Shown here: positions 1 to 7,127 of the stretch, in pieces
Layout: each line of letters starts with the position of its first letter
How positions within the stretch are numbered: position 1 is the first letter of the stretch
Source of the DNA: an uncultured Planctomycetota bacterium
GTDB taxonomy: Bacteria > Planctomycetota > Planctomycetia > Pirellulales > Thermoguttaceae
Reading direction: 5' to 3'
Assembly (NCBI GenBank): GCA_900317365.1
Contig: ONGM01000143.1
Coordinates: forward strand, 1-38,890
Length of the DNA stretch: 38,890 nt
Notes under the pieces: model-generated
Told to the model about the DNA's origin: nothing
Database searches by the model: none
The model's input: the letters and a program-made list of their open reading frames with translations, nothing else
Program-made: the position numbers and the translations under genes

Positions 1-1452
1 GCGCTCAATAAGAAGATGGCGGAAGCGCGCGCGCGCGAACTGCAAGCGGCGATCAAAGAAAGACAAACGAATCTTGACACGGACGCGATCGGCGCGAAAA
101 TGCGCAAAGAGGAGGTCGGATTCTTTGATATTAAACAAAGGAACGTCGGGTGGTGGGACGCGATCAAGAACACGAAGTTCTTCGACTCGGAGGACGACCG
201 AAGGAAATTTATTCTAGAGCACGACGACAAGTTCCAAGCGCGGCTCAAAGCGGCGCGCGACGATGAACAAGCGGCGATCGACGCCATGAAAGCTGAACTT
301 GAAACGCTCAACGTTCAGCTCAAAAAACCGGACGCGAGCTTTGCGGAAGTCGACGAAAGCGTCTTCTCCGATCTCTCCGAGTTCATTAAGAAAGGGACGA
401 AAGAGGTTGAAAAGAGCGTCGAAGAAAGTTGTCAAGACATTGACGCCGAGCTCGCGCGTTTCGGAGACGCGCTGGCGAAGCTCGCCGATCCTGCGGGAGA
501 AATGAACGGGAGATGGGACGACTTCGACGCGCGGAATAGATTCTTTCGCAAAAATCCCGCCGCCGAGGGGTATTACAATCAATACTTGGAAGCGCGAGCG
601 TCGGCGGAAGCGCAGAAGAACGAACTCCTTGACCGTCAGAGAAAAGAGCGCGAGGAAACGGAGAAGAAGATCGCGGAACAAGAGTCGCGCGCCGCCGAAG
701 CGTACGCGGAACGTCAAAAGAAGGTCTGGCTCAACGCGGACGCGCGTCGCGAAGGGCTTCAGGAAAGATTGAAAAACACGACGAACCCATGGGTCGCGGA
801 TCAGCTGCGCCGTCAGCTGGCGCGGGTCGACGTCGACGTGGAACGAGACAAACAAATCGACGCGATCAATAAAGAGACGGAAGCGTACAAAAAGCAGCTT
901 CAGGCGGTGATCGATCTCGAAGAGGCGAAGAGAGAGACGGATCCGTCAAGTTACGACTTCGCGCGCGTCGAGCGGATGCGCCGGAGTATGCAAGAGGCGG
1001 ACGTCGAGCGCGCGCGTCAAACGGCCAAGGTTCGCGCGGAAGCGGACGCGAAACAACAAGAGAAAGAACAAACGGCGCTCCAAGGGGCGTTCGACCGTAT
1101 CTTTGACAAGTTCGCGTCCCCGTTTGAAAAGCTCCAAAAGGCGGGGCAAGAGCTTCAAGCGTCCTACGCGGCGCTCGTCGAAGCGCGCGAGAGCCAAGAC
1201 GGCGTCGTGATCGCGAACGCGCTCGACCGCCTGGGGGAGAGCCAAGAGAAATATCTCAGCGCGCAAGAGGCGGCGTCGAACGTGGGTTCCGCCGTGAAGT
1301 CGCCCGGCGGGACGTTCAACGCGTGGCAAGCGGCGAGTCTGACGAGCCAGATCAACTACGATAAACAACTCTACAACGAGACGCGCGCTCAAACGCGGTA
1401 TTTGATCGATATTGCGAGGAACACGCGCGAGAACGCGGCCACTTACAAATAA
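1..1452 (+). CDS. Phage tail tape-measure-like protein, C-terminal part (partial)
   Basis: The reading frame is open from the first base, so the gene probably begins upstream; an internal ATG lies at 16. At least 478 residues are visible, almost all highly charged, Lys/Glu/Arg/Ala-rich and predicted by eye to be long alpha-helical coiled coil. The last 60 residues contain a GTF-x-A-W-Q-A-A segment followed by a helix with a T-R-x-x-x-x-x-I-A-R-N-T-R-E-N pattern. That resembles the C-terminus of many phage tail tape-measure proteins, where GTFxA is followed by a helix of repeated Thr/Asn-Thr-Arg residues. The family role would be to set tail length and help DNA passage. A 53-codon gene follows after 9 bases with a good ribosome site, as in compact phage operons. 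Alternative: another coiled-coil phage or surface protein. The phage assignment is inference from pattern, not from a search. Confidence 0.55.
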   Translation, partial: ALNKKMAEARARELQAAIKERQTNLDTDAIGAKMRKEEVGFFDIKQRNVGWWDAIKNTKFFDSEDDRRKFILEHDDKFQARLKAARDDEQAAIDAMKAELETLNVQLKKPDASFAEVDESVFSDLSEFIKKGTKEVEKSVEESCQDIDAELARFGDALAKLADPAGEMNGRWDDFDARNRFFRKNPAAEGYYNQYLEARASAEAQKNELLDRQRKEREETEKKIAEQESRAAEAYAERQKKVWLNADARREGLQERLKNTTNPWVADQLRRQLARVDVDVERDKQIDAINKETEAYKKQLQAVIDLEEAKRETDPSSYDFARVERMRRSMQEADVERARQTAKVRAEADAKQQEKEQTALQGAFDRIFDKFASPFEKLQKAGQELQASYAALVEARESQDGVVIANALDRLGESQEKYLSAQEAASNVGSAVKSPGGTFNAWQAASLTSQINYDKQLYNETRAQTRYLIDIARNTRENAATYK

Positions 1453-1461
1453 AGGAGAATC

Positions 1462-1623
1462 ATGGCGCTTCTTACAGTATACGAAAAACAAGGAGCCGAC
1501 GGCGTGACGTATCGGGTCGCGCTCGGGAACGAAGCGACGACGCGCGGGGACGGCGGGATTCAAACGGTTTACGTTGAAACGGTCTACAATTCTTCCAACT
1601 TTCACGAACTGGGGTTGATTTAA
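1462..1623 (+). CDS. Small hypothetical protein, probable phage gene
   Basis: A 53-residue ORF preceded by AAAGGAG five bases before its ATG and starting 9 bases after the tape-measure-like gene stops, so it is very likely translated from the same transcript. The protein starts MALLTVYEK and ends HELGLI. It is small, mixed polar, with no signal peptide or membrane segment, and has a beta-strand-like character. I do not recognise a family. Its position directly after the tail gene suggests a minor structural or assembly protein. Confidence 0.6.
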   Translation: MALLTVYEKQGADGVTYRVALGNEATTRGDGGIQTVYVETVYNSSNFHELGLI

Positions 1624-1624
1624 C

Positions 1625-1780
1625 ATGAAACTTATTGCGATCTTCCTCGTTGCGGCGGGGATTCCTGTTTTTGCTTTCGGCGCCGACTTCCGACGCGCGG
1701 AAACGCTTGAAGACGGAGGTTGCAGGTTCAATTCCTGTTGGAGACGCTTCGTTTGGCGAGAATTAGAAAAGTTTTTGTAA
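1625..1780 (+). CDS. 51-codon ORF running into a tRNA-like fragment
   Basis: The ATG lies two bases after the preceding stop codon and the ORF ends at 1780, four bases before a strong hairpin terminator. The first 20 residues (MKLIAIFLVAAGIPVFAFGA) look like a signal peptide or single membrane helix. The remaining ~30 residues are basic and Cys-containing and are read from DNA that looks like the 3' half of a tRNA (1712-1746). If that is an attachment site, the ORF is a chimera made by integration and its C-terminal half is accidental. It may be a genuine short membrane peptide or simply non-functional. Confidence 0.3.
   Translation: MKLIAIFLVAAGIPVFAFGADFRRAETLEDGGCRFNSCWRRFVWRELEKFL
1712..1746 (+). 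other. tRNA 3'-half-like fragment, candidate prophage attachment site
   Basis: Seen directly: GCAGG (1722-1726), loop TTCAATT (1727-1733) and CCTGT (1734-1738) form a T-arm of the right size with one G-T pair and a TTCRA-type loop. It is preceded by AGGTT, a normal 5-base variable loop, and followed by a 7-base segment TGGAGAC and a discriminator base, as in an acceptor stem. No matching 5' half (acceptor 5' strand, D-arm) is visible upstream. A lone tRNA 3' end between phage-like and host-like genes is the usual footprint of integration into a tRNA gene. Inference; could be chance. Confidence 0.4.
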
Positions 1781-1783
1781 ACA

Positions 1784-1830
1784 AAAGAGTTGGGAACGAA
1801 ACATGAATCGATTCCCAACTCTTTCTTTTT
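1784..1830 (+). terminator. Rho-independent terminator, probably bidirectional
   Basis: A perfect 13-bp stem (AAAGAGTTGGGAA at 1784-1796 with its complement at 1812-1824) and a 15-base loop are followed by CTTTTTTT on the plus strand. On the minus strand the same stem ends in CTCTTTTGTTT. It could therefore stop both the phage-side plus-strand transcript and the minus-strand transglutaminase transcript. Confidence 0.85.
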
Positions 1831-1836
1831 TATCGC

Positions 1837-1879
1837 GTCCTTATTCTCGTCGCGCCAAATGCGCGCCGAGAATAAGGAC
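1837..1879. repeat. 13-bp perfect inverted repeat with nested hairpin
   Basis: GTCCTTATTCTCG at 1837-1849 pairs perfectly with 1867-1879. The 17-base loop itself holds CGCGC (1851-1855) facing GCGCG (1861-1865). There is no U-tract on either side. It lies only 12 bases from the previous terminator stem and 28 bases past the stop codon of the minus-strand transglutaminase gene. It may be a 3'-end stabilising hairpin or part of the phage/host junction. Confidence 0.7.
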
Positions 1880-1907
1880 AATCTTTTGTTGCTCGTCGTT
1901 GTAGCGA

Positions 1908-3356
1908 CTAGTCAACCTTAACGGATATTTCAAAGTCCCACTTGTTGAAGTACAGGTTGCCGTCTTTCGTTTCGATTTCGCCGGCTTGGAGGTCGACAGG
2001 CTCGCTACGGAAGAAGGTCTTTGGAATGAAGAGAGGACGACCGATCGAGTCGTTAATGACGAGGCGGTATTGATCCAACGCGCTCTTGTAGATATCGCGA
2101 ATCAACGGATCGTCGCTCTTCATCTTACCGTACGACATGTCGATCGGAACCCAGCCGATACCTTCGTAGTAAACTTCGCCCCAGTCGTGCATTCCGCAGA
2201 CGCCGGAATCCTTCATCGTCCATCCGCTTTGCCATTTAGCAGGTACGCCGACGCATCTGCATGCGGAAACGAGAAGCAGCGTCAACATACCACAGTCGCC
2301 GTGTCCCTCGCGAATAACGTATTCCGGAATGCACGGCATCGTTCCGTATTCGTTCGACGACGCCCAAGGATAGCGTTCGTCGATTGCGTCAAAGAGGAGC
2401 GAGACTTTTTTTACCGGATTCGTTTCATTCCCAACGATCTCTTCGGCCCATTTTTTCATGGCGTCGGTCTTGATCATGTGGGGAAGATATTCCGCTGTGT
2501 AGACTTTGTATGTTTCGCTATTCTTATCGTACGGTTTAACGTTTGCGACGAGGTAATCTTGCGCGAAATACTGCGCGTAGCTTGTCGTTTCGAATACGAG
2601 CTTGAAGATGACCGGCTGATCCTTGACAGCGGTTTTTTCCATGTAGACCGTGCGTTGCAGGTCGGTTTCAGGGGAGATTTCATACCGGTCGGCGTTGCAG
2701 GATACAAATTTGACGTCTTGCTGACGCGCGCACGATTGCCGCGGGAACGGCGCCCAATATTTCACCGTTTCGCCTTCGGGAATCGTGTTCGCCGGAATTG
2801 TGGCGACACACTCGAAGGTGTTGCGTCGTTTATGCGTCAAAGATCCCTTCCCGTCCGATTGCGCGATCATCTCGGCGCAATTATTAAGACGCGCGGCGGT
2901 CGCTTGTTTGTCGTACTCGGTAACGACGCGATTCGGTCTCAGTTCGGGATCAAGTCGCGGAAGATTGGAAACCGCGTTTTTGAAGTACCGACGTTCTCCG
3001 TCGATAGGACGCATTTCAAGGTAACGCTTGGATTCCCACTCGCGCATTTTTTCGTCGCTCGTGTCGAAACCGGCCTTGGCAAGTTGCTCTTTAATTTGAG
3101 CTTCGTTGTATCGGAACTCAATACGAATACGTCGCATGAGTTCAATGTACCAATCCTTTTGTATTTGCTCTTCCGGGGTCAAATTTCTTAAGGAGACGAG
3201 TTCGGCGGTCGCGTCTGAGAATCGATTGTCGTTGATCAGATTGGCGACTTTTTCTTGCCATTCAGACTGGGCAAAGACGGATGAACATGATAGAATAACT
3301 GCGAAAAGCGGCGCGAACAAACAGGCTGACCGCGCCAATAGGAACTTTCGTCTCAT
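1908..3356 (-). CDS. Exported transglutaminase-like cysteine protease
   Basis: A 482-residue protein. I chose the ATG at 3356 because AAAGGA lies 7 bases upstream and it gives a signal peptide (RRKFLLARSACLFAPLFAVI, then a SSVFA-Q cleavage site). Residues 30-250 are a family-unknown, mostly charged and beta-rich region. The C-terminal part is a transglutaminase/arylamine-type papain fold: GHGDCG with Cys355, GMHDWGEVYY with His390, and WVPID with Asp406, the complete Cys-His-Asp triad. Bacterial members are usually proteases or amidases rather than cross-linking enzymes. Acts outside the cytoplasm, probably on peptides or cell-wall-linked protein. Transcribed from a near-consensus promoter at 3426-3454 and divergent from the NlpC/P60 gene. 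The substrate is unknown. Confidence 0.85.
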   Translation of the reverse strand: MRRKFLLARSACLFAPLFAVILSCSSVFAQSEWQEKVANLINDNRFSDATAELVSLRNLTPEEQIQKDWYIELMRRIRIEFRYNEAQIKEQLAKAGFDTSDEKMREWESKRYLEMRPIDGERRYFKNAVSNLPRLDPELRPNRVVTEYDKQATAARLNNCAEMIAQSDGKGSLTHKRRNTFECVATIPANTIPEGETVKYWAPFPRQSCARQQDVKFVSCNADRYEISPETDLQRTVYMEKTAVKDQPVIFKLVFETTSYAQYFAQDYLVANVKPYDKNSETYKVYTAEYLPHMIKTDAMKKWAEEIVGNETNPVKKVSLLFDAIDERYPWASSNEYGTMPCIPEYVIREGHGDCGMLTLLLVSACRCVGVPAKWQSGWTMKDSGVCGMHDWGEVYYEGIGWVPIDMSYGKMKSDDPLIRDIYKSALDQYRLVINDSIGRPLFIPKTFFRSEPVDLQAGEIETKDGNLYFNKWDFEISVKVD

Positions 3357-3425
3357 TGTCGAATCCTTTGTTATGGATGGTTTGTTTCGCGTCCGAGCGG
3401 ACGACGATGTGTGTACGATGACCCC

Positions 3426-3454
3426 ATTATAACCGTATGAACCGACGCTCGCAA
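3426..3454 (-). promoter_or_regulatory. Sigma70-type promoter for the transglutaminase gene
   Basis: Read on the minus strand: TTGCGA (3454-3449), a 17-base spacer and a perfect TATAAT (3431-3426). The expected start is near 3419, giving a leader of about 60 bases to the ATG at 3356. The -10 is consensus; the -35 matches 4 of 6. Confidence 0.6.
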
Positions 3455-3551
3455 CGCTTTTGTTTTTATGAACCATTCACAATCTTCCGATCGCGCGAAT
3501 CGCATGATCGAACAAAATCATAGTCCTAGTAAGTAAATCATCACAGAATAT

Positions 3552-4772
3552 ATGACGATTAAAAACATTGCGCCAGCTCTTGCGCGTATTGCGTTGATTA
3601 TCGGCCTTGGCTTCGCAACTTTTGTCAGAGCGGACGATCTTCAATCTTCCGCGCCTATGAAGGAACTTGCAGAGATTAAAGAGCGGTTTGCCCCGGATAA
3701 GCGTCTTGAACTTTTTGATTATCAGTTTATCGGCGAAGAGTCGGAGAAACGCGTCGAAGTTGAAACGACGTCGCCAGACGCGCACGCCGCCGTAAAGCTT
3801 CTCGCTGAAAAGCGTCCCGATTGGAAAATTTCCGTTACCTTGTTGCCTGAGGAAAACGACGAGTTGGACGGTCGTTGGCGCGCGCTCGTGCGATTTTCCG
3901 TAATTCAGTTGCGCGTTGCGCCGGATTATTCCGCCGAATGCGGCACGCAAGCGCTTATGGGCGCGCCTCTGCGCGTTTTGAAGAAGGCGGGAAAAGGCTG
4001 GCTTTTGGTTCAGAACTTTGACGGGTACTTGGGCTATACGACGGCGGGAAGCGTCGTGCGACTTTCAGAAAACGAGTTTCACGCATGGCGCGAAGCGCCT
4101 CGACTCGTTTGTACGGCAAACTATGGCGAAATACTTCTTGCCCCCAACCCGGACTCTCCTTCGATTTCGGACCTAGCGCCGAACGACGTCTTGGTGTGGA
4201 AAGACCAAAAGACGGACGGCGACTATTATCAGGTTGAGACGCCGGACGGACGTGTCGGTTGGGTTCTACGCTCCGCGCTTATGGAATGGAACGAATGGCT
4301 TGCGACGCGCAAACTCACGGCGGAAAACGTCATTGCAAGCGCTCGACGCCTTCTTGGTCGGCCTTACGTTTGGGGAGGAACGTCGGCTAAAGGAGTCGAT
4401 TGTAGCGGTCTGGTTAACTTTGCCTTCTATACGAACGGATACAATATCCTTCGCGACGTCAGTCAAATTCAGCGCGAAGGCGTCGATCTCGACGTTTCGC
4501 AAGGCTGGAAGAATCTCATTCCCGGCGACCTACTGCTATTCGGCACGCGACGCGCGGACGGAAGTCTTAGATTGCGGCACGTCGGTATCTATATAGGCGA
4601 CGGACGCTTTATTCATTCGGCTACCTACGTCCATGAAAGTAGTTTAGATCCTAATTCGCCCGACTACGACGAAGGCAACGCGACCGAACTTCAGAAAGCC
4701 GTTCGAATGATCGGAGCGCCCGAAACGCCCCACTTCCATCCGATTAGCTCAAATGCGTTTTTCAATTTGTAA
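3552..4772 (+). CDS. Exported SH3-NlpC/P60 cell-wall peptidase
   Basis: 406 residues. An N-terminal signal peptide (ALARIALIIGLGFATFVRA-D) is followed by a ~90-residue variable region, two bacterial SH3-like modules (about residues 115-175 and 185-245, the second ending in GRVGWVLRSALM), then an NlpC/P60 domain. Catalytic residues are visible: GVDCSGL (Cys284), LRHVGIYIG (His343) and FIHSA (His355). This is the architecture of YkfC-type gamma-D-glutamyl-diamino acid endopeptidases, which cut peptidoglycan stem peptides; SH3 modules usually help position the substrate. Divergent from the transglutaminase-like gene with ~195 bases between, so the two may share regulation. A strong terminator follows. 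Function is firm at the family level; exact bond specificity is not. Confidence 0.9.
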   Translation: MTIKNIAPALARIALIIGLGFATFVRADDLQSSAPMKELAEIKERFAPDKRLELFDYQFIGEESEKRVEVETTSPDAHAAVKLLAEKRPDWKISVTLLPEENDELDGRWRALVRFSVIQLRVAPDYSAECGTQALMGAPLRVLKKAGKGWLLVQNFDGYLGYTTAGSVVRLSENEFHAWREAPRLVCTANYGEILLAPNPDSPSISDLAPNDVLVWKDQKTDGDYYQVETPDGRVGWVLRSALMEWNEWLATRKLTAENVIASARRLLGRPYVWGGTSAKGVDCSGLVNFAFYTNGYNILRDVSQIQREGVDLDVSQGWKNLIPGDLLLFGTRRADGSLRLRHVGIYIGDGRFIHSATYVHESSLDPNSPDYDEGNATELQKAVRMIGAPETPHFHPISSNAFFNL

Positions 4773-4821
4773 CTGATTTTGCTCGAGCTTTTTCACACAT
4801 CGTAGCTAAGTGGGACGCAGT

Positions 4822-4868
4822 AAAAGCGTCGACGCTCCCTATTCTTCAGGGCGCGTCGGCGCTTTTTT
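4822..4868 (+). terminator. Rho-independent terminator of the NlpC/P60 gene
   Basis: AAGCGTCGACGC-TCCCT and AGGG-CGCGTCGGCGCTT form a long stem with one G-T pair and a 7-base loop, followed by TTTTTT. It starts about 50 bases after the stop codon. Confidence 0.85.
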
Positions 4869-5113
4869 CACATTAGAATCAGGGAAAGCGCGTTTTATTC
4901 ATCGCATTTGTTTGACAATCGCGCTCTTTTGATTTATCTTTTGAGAAACACGGTCGTTTCCTGCGTCAAGTTTCAATCCCTTTTTCGCAGGCAACTCCAC
5001 AGGCAGTCGATCAAAGTCGAGCGGTCGGAAACTTCTAATTTGAGTGAAATCGATTTTGAAAGATTCCTCCGTCGCCTAAACGTTAAATGTCAACAGACAC
5101 AGATCGAAGAACC
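4869..5113 (+). promoter_or_regulatory. Promoter and leader of the first double-SGNH gene
   Basis: TTGACA at 4912-4917 and TATCTT at 4935-4940 are separated by 17 bases, a near-consensus sigma70 promoter. Expected start is about 4947, leaving an untranslated leader of ~165 bases. A short open frame at 4908-5117 overlaps the promoter itself and looks accidental. I see no known riboswitch in the leader. Confidence 0.6.
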
Positions 5114-6520
5114 ATGAAAAGAAACAGAAATTTCCCATTTTTCTTCACCGCTTTACTCGTGGCGCTAACGTTTGTCGCGACGTCGGCGACCTTTGCGCAA
5201 AATCTCGCGACGACTCTCGAAGATCGCAATATCGAAAGATATCAGCAGCAAGTCGAGCGTATGGCGCAAGGAGAAGTCGATATTCTTTGGGTCGGCGACT
5301 CTATTACTCACCGTTGGGAACGCGACGGCAAATCCGTTTGGGACAAATACTACGCCAACAGAAAGACGATGAATTTCGGTATCGGTGGCGATCGTACCGG
5401 ACACGTTCTATGGCGCATGGCGAACTCTCCGCTTGATAAAATTTCTCCCAAACTTGCGATCGTCATGATCGGCACCAACAATCTTGGGCATAAAAAGCCT
5501 AATTCAAAAGAACAGCATAGTACGCCGGCAGAGACGGCGGAAGGCGTTCAAATGATCGTCGATCAACTCAAAGAGCAGTATCCGACGACGAAGATTTTGC
5601 TTCTCGCCGTTTTTCCGCGTGGAAATAAGCCGACCGACAAGCTCCGTCTCGACGTCAATAAGCTCAACGAGAACCTTGCTGCGATTTATGCGAACGGTAA
5701 AGTTGAAAACGTTCAATACTACGATATCAACGATCTCTTCCTCGAAAAGGACGGCGTTTTGTCTCCTGAGATCATGCCTGATTTTCTCCATCCTAACGCA
5801 AAAGGCTACGAAATCTGGGCTCGTGCGGTCGAACCGATCATTTCCGACGTTTTAGGCGACAATCCGATCGACTGCCAGCCTCAGCCTGTCGACGCCGATT
5901 GGTGGAAGCCTCGATTCGACGAAAAGAATGAAATTCTCAAGCAAGGCAACGTCGACCTGCTTATGATTGGCGATTCGATCACGCACTTCTGGGACAAAAC
6001 GCCCTATTGGGAACCGGACGGCTCCGATGTGTGGCAGAAGTATTTGGCTGAATTTCATCCTGTCAATCTTGGGCACGGCGGCGATCAAACGCAACATCTT
6101 CTTTGGCGATTGGACAACTATGATTTCAGCAAGGTAAACCCGAAAGCCGCCGTGTTGCTCATTGGCGTGAATAACACCTGGAATCGAGATCGTAGACCCT
6201 ACGACGTCGCGCTGGGACAACGAAAAGTCGTCCAAAAGCTACGCGCGCTTTTCCCCGATATGAAGATTTTCGTTTTAAAACTTTTCCCGTGCAATTGTCG
6301 TGAAGATCAACAAGAACAAAACGACGCTATTAACGAACTGACGCCATTCTACGTTCGCGATATTCCTAACGTTGAAGTTCTCGACCTGAAAGACGTTTTC
6401 CTTGACAAGGACGGCGTTCTTTCCAAGGACGTTATGCCCGATCTTCTTCATCCGAACGCGACCGGCTACGAACTTTGGGGCGCCGCGCTTTATTTGAAAC
6501 TGAAAGAGGCGATTCAGTAG
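5114..6520 (+). CDS. Exported protein with two SGNH/GDSL esterase domains (copy 1)
   Basis: 468 residues from the ATG at 5114; an in-frame ATG at 5087 lacks a signal peptide at its start. The signal peptide ends TSATFA-Q. Two complete SGNH domains follow in tandem. Domain 1: GDSITH (Ser63), GIGGDRTGHVLWR, GTNN (Asn122), DFLHPN (Asp223/His226). Domain 2: GDSITH (Ser288), GHGGDQTQHLLWR, GVNN (Asn353), DLLHPN (Asp443/His446). All four SGNH blocks are intact in both. The GGD-x-T-x-HVLWR signature is that of the platelet-activating-factor acetylhydrolase Ib-like branch, so removal of acetyl or other short acyl groups is likely; in this setting the substrate may be a glycan. A close paralog lies at 7128-8510. 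Why both domains are kept active is unknown. Confidence 0.9.
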   Translation: MKRNRNFPFFFTALLVALTFVATSATFAQNLATTLEDRNIERYQQQVERMAQGEVDILWVGDSITHRWERDGKSVWDKYYANRKTMNFGIGGDRTGHVLWRMANSPLDKISPKLAIVMIGTNNLGHKKPNSKEQHSTPAETAEGVQMIVDQLKEQYPTTKILLLAVFPRGNKPTDKLRLDVNKLNENLAAIYANGKVENVQYYDINDLFLEKDGVLSPEIMPDFLHPNAKGYEIWARAVEPIISDVLGDNPIDCQPQPVDADWWKPRFDEKNEILKQGNVDLLMIGDSITHFWDKTPYWEPDGSDVWQKYLAEFHPVNLGHGGDQTQHLLWRLDNYDFSKVNPKAAVLLIGVNNTWNRDRRPYDVALGQRKVVQKLRALFPDMKIFVLKLFPCNCREDQQEQNDAINELTPFYVRDIPNVEVLDLKDVFLDKDGVLSKDVMPDLLHPNATGYELWGAALYLKLKEAIQ

Positions 6521-7127
6521 TCGTCGCTCGTTACCGTCGTCATTAAAGGCGTTGAATCGTAATTTGAAATTGCGATTTTACCGCCCGCCGAAGGTTGAAT
6601 TAACGCGTTCCTTACGTTTGCGCCGTCGAATCGTAAAACCGTTCGACGGCGCGCGAAGGTAACGGTTGCGCGTAAGTTTTGTCCCACTGGGCGCTCGCCC
6701 GTTAGACGTTGGGACGGTCTTTTAGGCTTCCACTGAGTTTTGGTTTTTCACGGTCTTTTCTTCTTTTGCACCTCGTTTCCTTCGGCTCTACTTCTTGTCG
6801 TTTCTCATGGTAGTTGCGCGCCGTCGATGAGATTGCGGATGAAACAACGATACGACGCTCATTTTCGAGTTATTGTCGCCACTTCTCAATTTGCAAGATT
6901 AGGTCTCGCCAAAATAAGTCTCAAGTTTGAGCCTCGTCGCGTCAGGTTCAATTCGCAGTTGTCTAAAGGCGGAGTAGTCTGAAAAAACGCGGAATCTTAG
7001 CGTATTTTGAGCGTTTTATCAAGAAAAACTGGCGCTCATTTTGTTTCTGAGTACAATCATGCGTAGTGTGAGTTGGGCGCTTAGCGCTCGACGCTTTAAC
7101 GGAAGTCAATCACTTAGGATTTCGACT
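6521..7127 (+). other. 607-base intergenic stretch with paired hairpins
   Basis: No convincing gene; an 80-codon open frame at 6740-6982 has Phe/Ser-rich low-information sequence and no ribosome site. Structure seen: a perfect 10-bp hairpin CGCCGTCGAA/TTCGACGGCG (6621-6630 with 6642-6651), flanked by less perfect pairing; then GTCCCA (6681-6686) with TGGGAC (6710-6715), enclosing GGGCG/CGCCC (6689-6700), followed by CTTTTAG. The second may act as a weak terminator. TACAAT at 7052-7057 could be a -10 for the next gene, but no good -35 is visible. Confidence 0.5.

Noticed and set aside
946..1881. 311-codon open frame on the minus strand opposite the tape-measure-like gene
   Set aside because: Its sequence is Arg/Leu/Val-rich antisense of a charged coiled coil, with no ribosome site; it crosses the two hairpins at 1784-1879.
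1986..3191. 401-codon plus-strand frame opposite the transglutaminase gene
   Set aside because: Antisense of a gene with signal peptide, catalytic triad and promoter; the frame itself has no recognisable motif.
4908..5117. 69-codon frame before the first SGNH gene
   Set aside because: It overlaps the promoter at 4912-4940 and would overlap the SGNH start.
6740..6982. 80-codon frame in the gap between SGNH paralogs
   Set aside because: No ribosome site, no motif, composition like translated non-coding DNA.
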